From an uncultured Planctomycetota bacterium (GTDB lineage Bacteria > Planctomycetota > Phycisphaerae > SM23-33): a DNA stretch of 64,000 bases. Position numbers and translations under genes: made by a program. The stretch covers positions 1 to 64,000 of the forward strand of contig CAITIS010000091.1 of assembly GCA_903892515.1 (NCBI GenBank). Direction: 5' to 3'. Each line of letters begins with the position of its first letter. Positions within the stretch are counted from its first letter, which is position 1. The notes beneath the pieces were generated by a model that did not search any database, was not told the origin of the DNA, and worked only from the letters and a program-made list of their open reading frames with translations. Shown in pieces: positions 21,201 through 36,200 of this stretch.

Positions 21201-24200
21201 GGTGCCCTGCGTGGTGAAATACGCGACGAAGGCGTCGCGCTGGGCTCCCGTCAGCGTCACGTGGTAGCCGGCGTTGTACTCCACGACTCGGTAGTAGGTC
21301 ACCGCGTTGCCGATGGATAGTCCGTTGCCGGCGGCCAGTTGAATCGTGCCGTTGGCACTGCTGACGTCGGTCACGGAGTTGAAGGTAAGCGCGGTCGCGC
21401 TGCCGGCTTTGTACAACCGATGCTCGGCGCCCGAAACTGCCGAAGCCGTCACGCTGATCGGCTTTCCGCCTGCCGAGGACGCCAGGCTGATCAGGTTGCC
21501 CGAGACGCCCACGACGTAGTACGTTTGGCCGTGCGTCAACCCGCCGACGTAGTCGCTGGTCTGGCCGTTGCGGTACTGCCAGTAGGCCATGTAATCGCGC
21601 GTCCTCAGGCCTTCAAACGCCGCCGTGGTGTCGGCCAAGCTCTGTCCCACCGTGCTGGCGGTGGCCATCATCCGGTCGTACAAGGCAAGAAGCTGGGCGG
21701 CTGTGCGGTCGTCGGTGACCTCGGCCGAGTTGTCGTCAATAACGTTGCCGTTGGGCGCTTCGATGCGCACATCGCCACCGGCGGCGATGCTGTTGATCTG
21801 CATATCGGTGCCGGCCTCAGCCAGGTAAACATTGTTGCTGGCCACGACCGTGACCTTGTCGCGTGGGGTTGTTCCGCTGCTGAGATTCAGCGCCAAAGCG
21901 CCCACGCCCGTGGCCGAAGCCTTGCCGCCGGCGCCCAACGTGCCGATGGCGCCATACGTTGCCGTCAGTGAGATGGCCCCGCCGCGAACCAGGTTGCCCG
22001 ATCCCGACGGCATGATGTCCTGCTGGCTGGTCAGCGTCACGTCGCCATTGGTGCTCGAAGTGGTGACCTGGTTTATCTTCAGTTCGCCGGATATCTCCGC
22101 CAGCTTGATGTTGCCGCTCGTGGTCGTGGCGTTCAGTACGCCGCCATCGCCGTCGGTCAGGTCGGTGCGGAGCGTGTTGGCCCCGCCGATGCCGGTCTGT
22201 GCCGCCAGCGTGATCGAGTGGCCACCGACGGTGGCTTCGGCATTCAGCTCCTGGATCTGCCCGCCGGCGGTGATGCTGGTCCATCCCTGCGGGTTGTGGA
22301 TCCCGTTGCTGATCAGCACCGACGAATTGGGCGAGTTAACCGTGACATTTACGTTGGCGTTGTTGGCGTCATAGCCGGTGAACTCGATGGCGATGTCGCG
22401 GTTGGCCCGGACGCTGTGGGTGTGGATGTCCTTCTTATCCTGGGTGACGGTGTCCTTGACGTAGTAGGTGGTCGTGCCGTACCACGTCGAGGTCGTCCAG
22501 GGATCCGAGATGGTCGTAGGCGTGCCGACGTCGACCTGCTTGAAGCCATAGGTATAGTCGTCGGTGATCGTCGGATCGTACTGGATATATTCGCCTTCGC
22601 GCAGCGGGACGGCATCGAGGTTTTCACGGTTGGGGCCATCCACGATGTTGCCCGGGTCTTTCGCCAGGGCGTCGATGCCCAACCACTCGGAATTCGCATA
22701 CGTCGTGGAGGTTCTCAGCGTGAAATTCTGCCCGGTCTGCCAGTAGTAGCGGTATCCGGACACCGGCGTATAGGTCGCGGTCCGGGCGGCGCCGCCGGCC
22801 GAGCCGTTAAACGTGTAGCTGGGAGTCTGGTTCGGCCGGACCGACCAGTACGTCCGCTTCTTGACGATCCCGCTATCCCGGTAGTACTCGGTGACCTGCG
22901 GGGCCTGCGTCGTGGGATTAAGGACCGAGGTGTCGGTGATCTTCAGCAGGCCGTGGACGCCCTGGCCACTATCCAGCACATTGGTCAGCAAGTTGTAGCT
23001 GGTGGTGTTGGTGATGTGGATCTGCCCATAGCCGTCCAGCACGTTCAGTTTGCCGCCGCCGGTGCTGATGACATGGCCAAACAGTTCCATGTATCCGCCC
23101 TGGACCTTGACGCTGTCCAGTTCGATGCGGTTCTGCTGGACGTTGAACCATGCGCCGATGGTGTCGCCGGCGCCGGAGGGCAGCTTGAAGTAGTTGTAAT
23201 CGCTCGTGCTCAGCCCGTTCGCGGCAGCGGTAATTATGGCTTGGGCCTGCTGCCCGCTCCGCCACTGCGTGTAGGCGGCCTTGGCCGCGTCGATGGCGGC
23301 GGTGTCAGCATTATCCAACGTGACCGACTGGTACGGCATTCCACTCTGCACCACGCCGCAGATGTTCAGGTACTTTGCGCTGATGTAGACGTTGTTGCCG
23401 GCCAGGATATTCTGCGACACGGAGCTCGACGTGTGGAGCGCGTCGTACAGGGCCTGTTGCACCGCGTCCCCGCCATTGACGGCGTTCTCGGAGAGCGTGT
23501 ACCCCGAACCGTTGCTCACTCCCTGGGGCTGCGCGACGTTGGCCACGCCCTGGAAATGCGTGCCGGGGTTGTCCCCGGCGTTGACGAGCGTGTCGGTATA
23601 GCTCAGGACGAAATCGCTGCCGGCCGTGATCGACAACGTGCCGGCATTGATGTTGGCGCCGGCATAGACGCTGCCGCGGCTCTTGAGCGTCACGCCGCCG
23701 GTCACGTTCAGGATATCTCCGGCGATGTAGAGGTCGGGCGTCTTGAAGTTGTCGTAATCTGGGTCGCCCAGGTTGGCGGCATCGTCGGCGCTGAAGCGGT
23801 TGTCGATGGTGACCTGGGGAGGATTGGCGGTGCCGTTGAGGCTGTCGACGGCGGCAAAGGCGGGCGCCACGCCACTCTGGTTGATCGCGGCGATGTCCGT
23901 CCGGCCAGTCCCCGTGCCACTCGAATAAGCGTGAATATCCTGGTTGTTGAACCGCAGCCGGCCGCCGGCGGTATCGGGAATCGTGATGCGATTGACGCGC
24001 AGGTTCGCCGGCGATTCGTTGATGATGCTCACGGTCACGTTGCCCGGCGCCAGCAGGCTGCCGCTGCCCAGCAGGTCGTTGCCGTACACCTGGATGGTGC
24101 CGGCCTGGGCCCAGATATCGTTGATCGTGATGAACGGCGAGGCATATGACGCGATATACGTGTCGCTCGTCGGGTCGTACAGTCCAAGGGCCGACATCTG

Positions 24201-27200
24201 GGACTCGACCTGCGTGATCTGCGCCTGGTAGGCCGCCTCGGAGGTCGGATCGCCGGAATACTCGACCAGCAGGTCCTTCCAGTGGTTCCACTCGTTGATG
24301 AGGTTGCTGGCGATTGACTCGATGCTGGCGGCATACGTCAATCCCGGCGAAGCCGTCGGGGCCGTGCCGTTGTTCACGAAATCCTTCGGGATCGTCAGTG
24401 ACAAGTCCTTGTGGATGCCCACCTCGACGCTGCCGTTTACGGTTACGGTGCCGTGGGCCTCGTTGGTCCCCGTGCCGCCCTTCATTTCTTCCGAGACGCC
24501 GTCAGAGCCAAGCATGCTGTCGATGCCGCTGGCCACGGCCGTCATCCAGTTCTTCCCCGAGCCGTAGGCTGTGATCTCCGCGTTCCCGTACAACTCGGCA
24601 TCCAAGGTGGCGTCGCGGGCGGTCCGCAGCGTCGAACCCGTCCCGATGGTGATGCTGTGGTTCTGGATGATCTCGCCGTGCGACTTGAGGCTGTCGATCG
24701 GGATCGCCGACGCATTCAGCTCGTCCCCGTGGCTTAAGACGTTGAGATCGTTCCGCGTGCCATCGGCCAGCCGACCTGCCAGCAGGTTCAAAGCGCCCTC
24801 GGCCTGAATGTGGACGTTCTGACCCAGGTTGACCTGGTTGTCATTGTGGACGCTGGCCAGCGCGTCGATGGCCGCCGCAGCCGCCAGGCCGTACGTGTGG
24901 ACCGTCGGCGCGACGGAGATGTCCGCGTTCGTCAGCGTCTCTAGGTTCACATCGCCGACGGACGTGATCGTGACGTTGTCGCCGAGTTGGACATAGGCCT
25001 GGTTGGTGTTCGCCTCGATGTGTGAAACGGCGCCGGCCCCGGCGATCGCGCCGCCGGCATCCAGCAGGATGTTGTCGTGGCCTCTCACGTCGTTCTGCGC
25101 CAGCACCGTGAATTGCCCCGGCGCAAAGACGCTCCCGATGACAGCGATGTTCGCGCCGCTGTTGATGTTCACGTGCGTGTAGTTCGTGATGTAGGTGTTG
25201 CTCTCGCCGGCGCTGCCATCGAGCACGCCGCCCGAAGCGGCCTTGACGTTGTTCTGGCTGGTCGAGACCAGGTCCTTCAGCGAGGTGCTGGCGGCCTGGA
25301 GGTCGAAGCTGCGCGTGGTGATCTGGGCGTCCTGGCCCACCGTCGCTTCGACGGTGGCGGTGGCGGTGTTGGTCACCCACGAGCCGCTGAAGCCGATGGC
25401 CGAGGCTTGGGTGCTATCGGTCTTGCCGTCCACGTCGGCAGTATGAGCGGCCTGGATGCTCAGGCTGGACACTTCCAGCTTCGTATGCGTGCCATCGCCG
25501 GGCGTGGCGTCGTCGGCGAGGTAGGCTCTGGTCGTGCTGGTGCTGGTGGTATCCACTTCGGCGGCCGATCCGGCCACAATTCCGCCACTGCCGGCGGACG
25601 ACGTGCCGAAATTCGTGTCGTTGCCGGAAGCGTGAATTGTCAATGACGGGCCGGCGCCCTTGGAGTAGACGATGGCCTCGCCGGTGTACAGGCCGCTATT
25701 CTGGCCGACGTTGATCGTGTTGGCCGAGGCGTTCAGCGTCGTCCTCGGATCGAACGTAACGGGTGTGCTGGTGGTCAACTGGTAGGGCGTCAGGCTCTGA
25801 TTTGAGCCGTAGGTCGTCGGGTTGCCCAAGTCGATGGCTACTGGGATTCCCGCGGTGGCGTTCTCGAAGCTAGTGGCCAGTTTCACCAGCCGCGGCTTGA
25901 CGATGATGAATCGATGCCCGGTTCCCGTCGCGGCCAGCGCATTCAGCGGGATCAGTGCATTAGTCGTCGCGTCGTGCAGGAACACATTGTTTGGGTTGGC
26001 CGAATCGACCTCGACGGTGTAGACGGTGCCGGTGACCAGCCCGCCGATGGCGGTGTTGGGGCTGGCTGATGGACCGCCTGCCTGGTAGGTGACCTGGTCT
26101 CCGGTGAGCAAGCCGTGGCCCGCGCCCAAATCAATTTCGTTGCCGCTGACGGCGGTGGTGGGGCTGAAGTAGCGGTACTTGTCCACCACGACGTAATACA
26201 CCTGCCCGTCCGTCAACCCGGCGATGGCGCTACCTGCGCCCACGTTCACATTGCTGCCCAGGTAGGCGTTGGTGGTGACATTGGAGGTGGCGGTGGCGTT
26301 GTTCCCGCCGGCCGCGATCAGGCCGTAGGTGTTGCTGCTGGCGTTGGCCTGCTGGTTGCTGTTGCCGGTGCCCGTCACGCTGATGGAGTCTGCCACGATC
26401 AGCGTCGAGTCTGCGGCGATGTAGCTGTTGACCGTGCCTGCTGCCTGGGCGGTGCTGAGCGTTGCGTTGACGCCAATCAGGCCGCCGACCGAGCCGGTCG
26501 AATCAGCGTAGGCGGAATGCCCACCGATTGGCACGGACTGCGCCGCTGAGACCGCCAGGCTGTGCGCGGTCAGCGTGCCGGCGGCATACGCCGTGACTGC
26601 CGGCGACGCGGTCGCGGTGGCCATGGAGACGCCAACTGCCAGCTCGCCGGCGTTGATGCCATCGGCGGTGGCTGTCGCCTTCGGCGTGGCCGACGCTGAG
26701 ATGCTCATTGCGCTACTCAGAATCACGTCCGCCGAGTTGACGTAGGCGGTCGTGGTGGAAGTGGCGCTGGCAGTTGGCACCGAGCCGCTGCCGGCCACCA
26801 TGCCGCCTGCGCCGCTGCGCGTGTCGGCCGAAGCCGTATCCGTAGTGACGGCCGTGACTGCCAGGTTGGCCGCCCGGACGGAGGCCGAGCCGACGTACGC
26901 ACTGGTCGTGCCGTTGTTCGTGGCGTCGGCCAGGCTCGCGCCCACTGCCAGGAAGTAGCCGCCGTTGTAGCCGTCGGAATTGGCCGAGGTGTTGTTGAAC
27001 GACTTGGCGGCCACGTTGATCGTGCCGCCGGCGGTGATCGTCGAGCCGCTTCCGGCGATGTACGCGCTCACAACGGCCGAGCCGATGGCGTCGGAATCGC
27101 TGCCCGTCCCGCCAACCAGCGAGCCGTTGGCGGAGAACGCCTGGGCGTACGCCTGATCAGCCGCAATGGCGTTGCCCGAATCATCCACGTTGTGCTGTGA

Positions 27201-30200
27201 TAGGATCGAGATGTTTCCCCCGGCCGTCAGTTTGCCGCCGCTGGCGAGGTAGCTCGACACATTGGGATTGACGTCGGTCTCGGCGATGGCGACGCCGACC
27301 GTCAAGCCGCCTGCCGTCACGCCAAGCACCTTGGTGGCCGCCTCGGCGGTGGACTTGGACTGGAGCGTGATGTTCCCGGTGACGCGCAGATCGGCGTTGC
27401 CGGCGTAGGCGTCGACGTCGTCGAGAATCTCGGCCTTGGCGTCGTTGCCGACGCCCGCGCCGATGCCGGCCGCCACCGCGATCGCCCGGGCCATGTACTT
27501 CTCCCCGTCGACGACGCTGTTTCCCGACCCCACGCCGCGCTGGGCCGTAACGGCAAGGTTGCCTACGGCCCCGCCAGTATTGGCCGAGCCCACCTTGACG
27601 TTGTCAGCGATGAAGGCCGTGGTGCTGCCTTGGGAGGTCACTTGGGCCACCGACGCGCCGGCGGCGATTCCGCCGATGCTGGCGCCCATGCTCTCGGCCA
27701 TGAATGTCTGGTTCGTCGCCGCCTGAACGTTAAGGTTGCCCGCCTGCACGATCTGGGCGCTGTTGCCGAGATAGGCCTTCGTCACGCTGTCGTCGGTAAC
27801 GGTGATGACCTGGGCGCCCAGCGCCAGGTAGCCGCCGCCAGTGCCTTCATACGCGCTGCCGGCGGTTGACTCCTTGAAGCCGGCGTCGACCGTCACATGC
27901 CCGGCCAGGCCGGCAGTGATACGCGCCGCAGTGGCCGGTGCGCTTACCACGGTGTCGCGGCTGCCGATGTAGGACTCCACGTGCTCGCCGATCTGCACCA
28001 CGCCGACCGACGCGCCGATGCCGACGATTTGCCCGGCGGCCAACCCGCCGACGATCTGCGAGAAGCCGAGTTGTTCCTTGGCATCGACGTCAATGCTGCC
28101 GCCGGCTGTAACGGTGGCGTTGCCGATGTATGCCCGCGTCGCGCCGGTGGCCAGGCCGGCGCCGCTCAAGACCGCGTTCGTTGACGCGTCTGGCGGGATC
28201 GTGTTAGCGGAGCTTGCCGCGCTGGCGGTCGCCGAGTTTATGTCGGCATCGCCATACTGGGTCAGACCCGACGTGGCGGAGTGCCGCAGCCGATATCCCA
28301 TGTCGTCCATGGCCAGCGCCGCGTTCGTGGTGAGGCTGTGGCTGGTCCCGCTGGCCGCTCCGCCATTCAGCGCGACGAAGTTCGTCCCTGCCATCGCATC
28401 GTCGCGCGTGGCGCACAGCCGGATGGTCTGGTCGTTCACGACATAGGCGTAATACGTGCTTCCGTTCGTCAGGCCGCCGACGCTGGCATTGCTTCCGCCG
28501 CCGTTGCTGTACACCACTGCGTCGCCGGTGGACAGGCCGTGGTCATTGCCGAAGTGAATCGTGTTGCCGCTGATGGCAGAGGACGGATCGAACGTCCGCG
28601 GGGCACTGGTGCTGTCCTGCGAGTCGCTGCCCAGCCCGGTGCCGATGCCGTAAACGGAAACAGCCGCGTTCACGCCCACGCCCAGACTGACACCCGCGCT
28701 GAGCGTCAGCGAACTGACGTCGCGCCACGCGATGGCGTTGACGTCGATATCTCCGGCGGCCGAGACGACCGCATCGTCGTCGATGGCAGCCAGCGTGGTG
28801 TTGCGGATGAAACCGATGTCGATGCCGCCGGCCACTCCGCCGCCCAGGGCTGCGCCCAACGCTCCGTCAATGACACGGGTCTTGGCGTCGTTGACGGCGG
28901 ACACATTGACCGACTGCCCAGCCGCCCGGCCGCTGGCGTCCTGGTTGATCTGGGCGTTGGCGGCGATGGAGGCCGTCGTGTCTGACTCGATGATGTTGAC
29001 CGCGATCGCGCCAGCCAGGCCGATGTCCGAGGCGGCGGCGCCGCTGACGGCGATGTCGAACACGTCGTCCTTGGAGTACGCCTGAACGCTCAAGCCGACG
29101 ATCGACGTCGTGAGGAAATTGCCCGAGCCGTCCTTGAGCTGACTGCTGCCGGTCGTTTCGCCGGTGTAGACCGTCATTGTGCCCGAGTTGCCCTTGGCGT
29201 CCACGGTGGCGTCGGTGTTGATGAACGCCTCGGTGTCCTTGTGCAGGACCACGGCGGTTCCGGCCAGGCCGATTCCGCCGCCGCCTCCGCCAACCGACAG
29301 GGAGCCGGCGCCGCCGATGATGTCGAGGTCCGAGGTGTCGCTGGCCGAGACCAGCACGTTCCCGCCGGCCAGGACCGTCGCGTGACTAGCCACGTACGCC
29401 CAGGTCACGTCGTTGAGATACGCTACGGTGAATGAGCCGCTGAACGCCGTCCCGCCGCCGCTGCCGGCAACGCTGCCGACGACCGTGAGAATCTTCTCGG
29501 CCGCGTTGGCGACGACGGACGCGTCACGCTTGGCCTGCACGGTGGCGTTCTGCCCGATGTAGGCCTTGGTGGTATTGTTGGCGACGGGGATTTCGGCCGC
29601 GGGGCCGACGGCCGAGCCGCCGGCTATCGCCATCGAGATGGTCACGCCCATGTGATACGTGTCGCTGCCGGAGGCCACCATCACGGATTGCTGATCGCCC
29701 TCGTTCGTCGTGCCGGTGTTTACGGCGGCAGCGTCATTGATGTAGGCCAGCGTGGTGTTTTCCGTGACGACCACGGCCGCACAGATCTGAACCGCCATGC
29801 CGCCAAACCCGCCGCTGACCGCCAGAGTTCCGATGTCGTCGCGAGAGGTCGAGGAGACGGCCAGGCCCCGGAACCCGGCGGTCTTGTTCGGCGTGGAGAG
29901 GCGCTTCTGGAATAGCGATGCGTCAGTTGCGTCCGGGTTGGTGTTCAGCGGATTGCCGCTGCTGTCTAACGGGGTGGCCTCGCCGCCGTCGTCGGTGTAG
30001 TCGCGGTACGTGACCGTGAACTGCCCGTTGCGGACGTCGATTGCGGATGTGGATGCATTGGCCAGGGCGTCAACGGTCGCGTGCGCCCCGACATAGGCAT
30101 TGGTGTTCTTTGTGATAACCGGCACCGCCACTGATGCGCCGGCGCTGACGGCGCCGCCTGAAATCGAGCCCGCGATCATGTTGACGGTGTTCGAGTCGTC

Positions 30201-33200
30201 CGCGCCGATAACCACGTTGCCCTTGGACCAGACCAGGGAGTAATCGCCGACATAGCCGTACGTGTTGACATCGACGACATATACGCCGGCCGACCCGGCC
30301 AGCCCGGCATACAGGCCCACGCCGCCCGAACCCGCGACCGACAGGAAGCTTTCATGCGAGGCCGCCTGCACCGCGACGTTCTGGTTGGCGTACACCTTGG
30401 CCGCCGAAGCGCTGCTGGCGGCCGAATCGATATGCGCGTCGGTCGTCTTGCTGATCGTCGCGACGTCAACGCCGGCCGCCACGCCGGCCGAGCCGCTTAT
30501 GCCCAACGCGCCGCCGACGCTGGTGGTCTTCGTGTCGCCGGAGGCATACACGTCAACGCTGGCCGAAGACCCGAGCGACGGATCGATGGCCGTGTTGCCG
30601 CTGTTCATGTTGATCTTTGCGCCGGCCTTTATATTGGCGGTAGTGGTCTGGGTGATGTCGTTGACCACGGCCGATCCGGCAACGGCCAGCGAACCTTCGG
30701 GGTTCAGGGCCAAGCTCGCACCGACCGCTGCCGCCGTCAGATCCTCGTAGGACACTGCCCGCACCGACAGGCCGTGCAGCGGCACGGTGATCTCATTGCC
30801 GCCGGAGGTCTTGGCGCCGGTTGGCACGTCGATGGCGGTCGTTCCGGCGCTCACGCGGGCGGTCACCTTGGCGTTGGTGCCGATGTACGCCTGGGTGATG
30901 TTGTCCTGCGTCAGTGCAGCGGCCGACACGCCGACGGCGGCGTACATCGATCCTGCCATCGCGCCTGCGCCCATCCGGATCTTTGCGTCCGTCTTGGCCA
31001 GCACGGCTACGTTGCCGTCTGAAATCACGGTTGCGTTGTCGTTGATGTACGCCTTGGTCGTAGTGTCGAGATTGTAGCCCGTGGCGGAGCCGGCGATTCC
31101 CACCGACTTGCCGACCGCCGCATTGCCGGTAATGGACAATAGGTCGATACCGGTGGTTGCCGAAACGATGACGTTCTGCCTGGCCTGGACGTACGCCAGG
31201 CTGTCAATGTAGGCCTGGGTGTCGCGGCGGATGTCGCCCGCCTCGACGCCAGCGCCCACGCCCACTTCGCCGCCGACGGCCAGCGCCCCGGCGCAGCCAA
31301 TCAGCGTCGTATCATCGACCGCCAACACCAGCACGCTTTGGCTGGCTGCCGCCGACGCAACTCCTTGGTTGATTGTCGCTGAGTTATCGACGTGGGCCTT
31401 GGTGTTCTCGTCCATGTAGTTGACGGTAACGGACCCGCCGACGCCTGCCTTACCCGCCAACGCTCCGCCAACGGCCACGGTCACCACGTCATTCCGCGAT
31501 GTCGCCGACACAGCCACGCCATGAATGGTTTCAACGGCCCGGTTGCCGCTGGATGTCGTCTGGCCGTTGTAGATCGCCGAACCGGCCGTGCCGGCGTCTG
31601 ACACGATGACCACGCCCGCGCCGATGTATGCCTCGGTCGTAGAGGCGGTGACCACTGTCGCGTTGCCGAGCATGATCGCCAGTTTGCCAGCGCCGCTCAG
31701 GTTTCCGGTGGCGGTGGTCAGGTCCTTGTCGGCGTCGGCTGAGACCGTCACGTCGCCCAAGGCAGAAACACTCGTGCCGCCTCCGATGATGTATGCCTTC
31801 GTCTGGTTGGCCACGTAGCTGACGACGATGGAGCCGGCGACGCCGGCCGTGTCCGCAAAGCCGCCGCCGACGGCCACGCCCGTGATTGCCGCGTTCGAGC
31901 GGGCAGCCACGTTCACGTTCTGGCCGGAATTGACCACGCTGCTGTCGATGTAGGCGAAGGTGTCATTGCTGATGCTGTCGGCCAGCAGCGATATGCCGAT
32001 GCCGGCGTTCTTTGCTGCCCCGATCGCCCCGGCGATGCCCAGGATGCCCGGCTCGTCCGTCGCCGACACGGTGACGTTCCCAGTGGCCTGAATGCCGGCA
32101 CTCAGCTTGCCCTTGATGAAGGCCCGCGTCTCGTTGTCGATCACGTTGACATTGGCCGCGAAGCCGATCCCCATCTTGCCCTTGCTTGCGCCCAGCGCGG
32201 CGGCCACGCCGATCACGTCGTCGTTGCGCAGCCGCAGCCGATGGCTGGTTCCCGTCCCCGCCGAAGGATCCAGCGCCAGGAAATTGGCCCAGTACAGCAG
32301 TCGGCCGTAGAACAGTCCCGCCGTGGCGGTCAGGGCCAGCGCATTTGTCCCGTTCAACGCGTCATTCTTCGAGCCAGCCAGCTTGATCGTGTACTCGTTG
32401 ATCACGATGGCGTAGTAGATCTGCTTGTGCGTCAGGCCGATGTTGTCGGGCCCGTTCGACGTGTACATAACCGCGTCACCCGTCGTCAGGCCATGCTGGG
32501 ACAGGAACGTGATGGTATTGGCCGTGCTGTCCACGCCGGTCGCCCAGGTCTCGAAATTCATTTCCGCCGTGGCCTGATCGTTGGAGCCGGCCAGGGCGAT
32601 AGTGGCGCCATCGATCTTCGTGACGTAGTAGGTCGCGCCCTGCGTCAGGCCGCCGATGCTGGTGCCGCCGCCGTTATCGTAAACCACCGCGTCGCCGTTG
32701 CTCATTCCGGCCCCGCCGGCTATCACGTTCTTCGTGCTATTGACGTCCGAGGGGGCAAACGTCTGCGTGACGTTGTTCTTGTTCGTGTCGGAGTTGGCAT
32801 TGGCCGCCACGTTGCCGCCGGTCGTCACGTCGGAGTCCTGGATGTAGGCTTCGGTCGAGTCGTTCATGACGTTGACGGCCACCGATGCGCCGATGCCCGC
32901 CTTGCCGCCGTAACTGGCAGCGCCCGCCACCGCGGTGGTCTTAGAGGTGTCGTCAGCTTCGACCCGAACGCTTGCGTCCGATGTCACGTCTGTGTCCAGC
33001 AGGTACGCGAAGGTGTCCCGGTCGATTACGTTGACGACGACCGAGCCGGCAATACCGACGCCCTGGGTTGCCGCTGAGCCGCTGGCGGCGATGCCCAGCA
33101 CGCTGCCTTCCGTCAGCGCCGTCACGAACAGATCCCCGGCCAGGTCCAGCGTCGAATTGCTGACGAACGCCTTCGTTCCCCCGTGCATCACGTTGACGAC

Positions 33201-36200
33201 GACCGACCCGGCGATGCCGACGGAATTCTTGTCCTTGGTGCTGATGGCCGCCGAACCGGCCACCGAGGTGATCCGGTCGTCCGTCCGGGCATTGACTTCC
33301 AGGTCGGACGTGCCGGTGACATTGGCGTTGTAGACGTACGCCTGCGTGTCATCAAGCATGACGTTCACGGACGCATCGCCGGCAATCGCGACGCCATATT
33401 TGCCCTTGTTCGTCGAAGGTTCGGCGCCGGAGAGCTTGGCCCCGGTCTTATTCTCGGTGACCACAGACGCCGCCAGGCCGGCCGTGATGACCTGACCTTG
33501 GGCCACTGCCGTGACCAGCACCGGCCCGCCGGCAATGTCGTACCCGACCACGTCGGTGGGCCCGGAGAACGAGTGCTTTGTGCCTGTCGCGACGCCCGGC
33601 GTCAGGCTGATCACCGTCGGCGTTGCCGCCGTGGCGTGCGCGTAGCTGTCGGCCAGTTTGAACGTCGTGTTGCCTGCAACGACGGCATAGTAAGTCTGCC
33701 CATCGACCAGGCCGCCGATGCTCGTCCCGCCGCCGTTGTGGTACACGATGGCCTGGCCTGGCGTCAGGCCGGTCGGGCGGCCCAGGTCGATCGTGTCGTT
33801 TGGCCCGTCGACCGCCGCTGTTGAGGGTAGAGCCTTGCCTAGCGAGTGGCTCGAACCTGCCGCCACCGAGCCGTCCAGGTCGATTGCCTTGGGTGTCGCT
33901 GCGGTCGCATTGGCGTAGGAGTCAGCCAATTTGATCGTCGTGCTGTTCACGCGGATGACGTAATACGTGGTGCCGTCGGCCAGGCCGTCGATGCTCGTCC
34001 CTCGGCCGTTGCTGTAAACCACCGCGTCCCCGGTCTGGAGATTGTGCGTGTAACCGAGGTTGATCGTATCGTTGGCACTATTCACGGCCGTGGCGGGATT
34101 GAACACCCGCCCGAAGGCATGACTGTTGCCGGTGGCCTGCGTCGGGTCGATGGCCAGGCGGAAGCTGTGGCTCGCACCGGTCGCCACCGATGGGTCTATC
34201 GCGATTCGGTTGTACGGCAGGAAGGTCTGCCCGTCGCCGGCGCCTGCGCCGCTGATGGCGATGCGGGTGTCTCCGCGCAGCGTGTGCCAGATGTTCGTGG
34301 CCGTGCTGGCGTCGAGAGTGATGGCATTCGCGCCGGCCATGGCGTCGGCGAGCGTCGGGGCCAGCCGCAAGCTCGTGTCGCTGACCCTGACGACGTAATA
34401 AGTCTGACCCGATGCCAGCCCGCCAACCGCGACGCCGCCATAGGTTTCGTACACGACCGGCTGGCCGGTCTGGAAGCCGTGACTGATCCCCAGGTCGATC
34501 AGCGTGTGGTCTCCGGCATCGACCTGGTTGGGCGGGTCGAACAGCCGTACGTCGGCCAGGTCGGCGTTGTCCTCGGTCCCCGACAGCGAGATTGCATGGT
34601 CGTTGACGACGGTGACGTAGTAAACCTGGCCGTCGACCAGGCCGCTGATGGGCGAGGTGCCGTTGGCGTGGTACACGATGGCCTGGCCGGTCGTGAACCC
34701 ATGAGCGTAGCCCAGGTCGATGGTGTCGGTGGTGCTGTCAACGGCGGCGGCTCCATCGATGGCGGGGGTGAGGCTTTGGATGTCGCCGGCCGCGGTCGGC
34801 GGCGTCAGCGCAATGGCGGCGCCGCCCCGGCTGGCCGCCAGTTGAACGACGTTGGGGTCAGTCTGCGTGATGACGTAGTACGTGTGTCCGTTGACCAGGC
34901 CGCCAATGCTGGCCCCGCCGCCGCTGTTGTAGACCACGGCCTGGCCAGATGCGAAGTTGTGGTTGTAACCGAAGTCGATGGTATCGGCCGTCGCGTCAAC
35001 CGCCGTCTCGGGCGCGAAGTAGTAGGCTCCCTCCGAGAGCGCGTCGTCCAGATTGCTGGCCAAGGCGATGTGCGTAGCGTCTACTGGTATGACGTAGTAA
35101 CTCTGGCCATTGACCAGTCCGCCGATGCTCGTCCCGCCGCCGTTGTTGTACGTGATCCGGTCGCCCAGGCGGAAGCCATGGACGTATCCCAGGTTGATCG
35201 TTTCTTGCCCCGCCGTTGAGTCAACCACGCTCGCGCCGGTGGGATTGAAGTACGTGGACGGCGCGTTCTGGGCCTCCAGCGCGGTGCGGGCAAGACGCAT
35301 GGATTGGCTGTCCACCACGCTGGCGTAGTAGGTGCCATCGTTGACCAGCCCGCCGATGGGATCGGACCAGCCGCCGCCGTCGTTGTATGTGATAGCGTCG
35401 CCGGTCGAGAGGCCGTGGTCATAACCGAAATGGATGACGCCCTGGCTGTCGACGCCCGCTGACGGGTTGAACGTGCCGTTGGCGATCTGGTAGTTCTCGT
35501 TGCCGATGAAGGCCTTGGTGTCGCGGTCGATGATGTTGACAGCGCCGGACAGCCCGATGCCGACGTTGGCGCCCTTGCAGATGCCGCCGGTGAAATTGAA
35601 AATCTTCGTGTCATCCCCGGCCGTGACGAACTGGTTGAGATCGGTCGAGTAGTCGTCGGGGTTGACGGCCGTGACGTAATTGTCGCTGGTATCGACATCG
35701 CCATCCCCGTTGCTGTCGAGCGTAATGGGCTTGTTCTCGACCTTGACATGGGCCACCGACCATGCGAGCAGCTTTAGGCCATCCTCGCCGAACAGGTCGC
35801 GGACGTCCTTGGGCACCAGCACCGTGCCGTCGCCGGTCGTGACCTTGGCGCCGCTGTCGATCTGGGCGTGGGTGCGGTTGTTGATGGCGACAACCGACAT
35901 CGTGCCGTTGAAGGCGAAATTGTCGGCCGCTCCGCCGGATTCTCCGATCGACAGGTCGAACATGGTCGTGTCGGCGTCCACCATCAGTGCGTCGGCGTTG
36001 ACTTCCGCGCCCGAGCGAATGGCCGCCGTGGTGATGTTGTCGTAATCCGTCTCGACGTACGATCCGCCCACGCCGTTGCCGCCGCTGGAAGAGCCGAAGA
36101 ACTTCAATCCAAACACGCCCGACAGGTTGGCCGTCTCGACTTCCGTCTTGGCCAGAACGCCGACGGCCTCATGGACTGTGCTGAGGTAGTGGGCGTGGCC

